From positions 81,846-145,845 of the forward strand of contig JADFDU010000044.1 of assembly GCA_018262775.1 (NCBI GenBank): a stretch of 64,000 bases of DNA. The letters are read 5' to 3'. Position numbers and translations under genes: made by a program. The notes under the pieces were generated by a model. It ran no database searches. It had not been told where the DNA came from and was given only the letters and a program-made list of their open reading frames with translations. Positions 63,868-64,000 of this stretch are shown piece after piece (positions within the stretch are counted from its first letter, which is position 1; each line of letters starts with the position of its first letter). The stretch is from Rhodocyclaceae bacterium. GTDB taxonomy: Bacteria > Pseudomonadota > Gammaproteobacteria > Burkholderiales > Rhodocyclaceae.

Positions 63868-64000
63868 GTCGTTGGTTTTTGCTCGAAGCCTGTGAAGTTG
63901 CCGCTGCCGAGTTCGACTTCGATACGACTGACATGCACACCGGGCGGGCCTTGGCGTGTCCAGCCGAGGAGGCCGGCCACCGCTTCGTCGCCGCCCTGGA
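63864..64000 (-). CDS. Acylphosphatase (C-terminal part; 5' end outside window)
   Basis: The last 45 codons of a gene continuing beyond the right edge. The translation QGGDEAVAGLLGWTRQGPPG, then VHVSRIEVELGSG, ending GFEQKPTT, matches the end of acylphosphatases, which split acyl phosphates. The catalytic Arg and Asn are outside the window. The TGA overlaps the oxyR ATG. Confidence 0.75.
   Translation of the reverse strand, partial: QGGDEAVAGLLGWTRQGPPGVHVSRIEVELGSGNFTGFEQKPTT

Overview
The window is GC-rich and tightly packed. Its gene content and order (rpsU-yqeY-dnaG-rpoD with an alanine/lysine-rich RpoD tail, leuS-lptE-holA-proA, oxyR beside a rubrerythrin/Fe-S/DUF3501 cluster, glyQS-gmhB-plsC) point to the chromosome of a betaproteobacterium, most likely Rhodocyclales or a close relative. 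This placement is inferred from family resemblance and synteny; no search was run.

Layout. 1-7.7 kb: the end of an MCE/Mla-type lipid transporter, glyQS, gmhB, plsC, a tandem pair of YgjP-like proteins of which the first has lost its active site, and gloA. 7.7-11.9 kb: a lower-GC block with a FeeM-like N-acyltransferase and a membrane GGDEF-EAL protein, ending at tRNA-Ile2(CAU). 12-17 kb: the macromolecular synthesis operon rpsU-yqeY-dnaG-rpoD, divergent from tsaD. 18-22 kb: aldolase, plsY, folB, ybaK, a possible small RNA, xerD, ogt. 22-26.4 kb: a TAXI-type TRAP transporter with a DUF1850 protein and an exported hydratase-like lipoprotein. 26.4-32 kb: leuS-lptE-holA-proA. 32-40.6 kb: a FecR protein, a small unknown gene behind an FNR-type promoter, and three tandem paralogous membrane histidine kinases. 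40.7-47 kb: uvrD, an enol-lactonase-like hydrolase, an SDR lacking its catalytic Tyr/Lys, and maeB. 47-50.7 kb: a Tat-exported flavoprotein/Rieske pair with a clear sigma-54 promoter, divergent from its likely sigma-54 activator. 50.8-56.7 kb: alpha/beta hydrolase, quinone oxidoreductase, MaoC-like protein, ParA-like ATPase, pirin, GGDEF response regulator. 56.8-60.3 kb: dnaE. 60.4-64 kb: rubrerythrin, Fe-S protein, DUF3501, oxyR (with an OxyR-type operator) and the end of an acylphosphatase gene.

The most unusual signal is not a gene. A 25-bp bipartite motif, GAAAGTCAGYS-N5-G-N2-ACGGCG, occurs ten times between 4.3 and 60.1 kb, on both strands, inside genes and exactly at two stop codons. 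Its two blocks and their spacing are almost invariant while the bases between them vary. It behaves like a DNA uptake sequence, a chromosome-organising protein site or another dispersed recognition element, and matches none that I know.

Other regulatory logic can be read directly: sigma-54 control of the flavoprotein/Rieske pair, OxyR control of the rubrerythrin operon, and FNR-type control of a small unknown protein. No CRISPR array, transposase, integrase gene for an island or phage gene was seen, and no stretch over 300 bases lacks an annotated feature.
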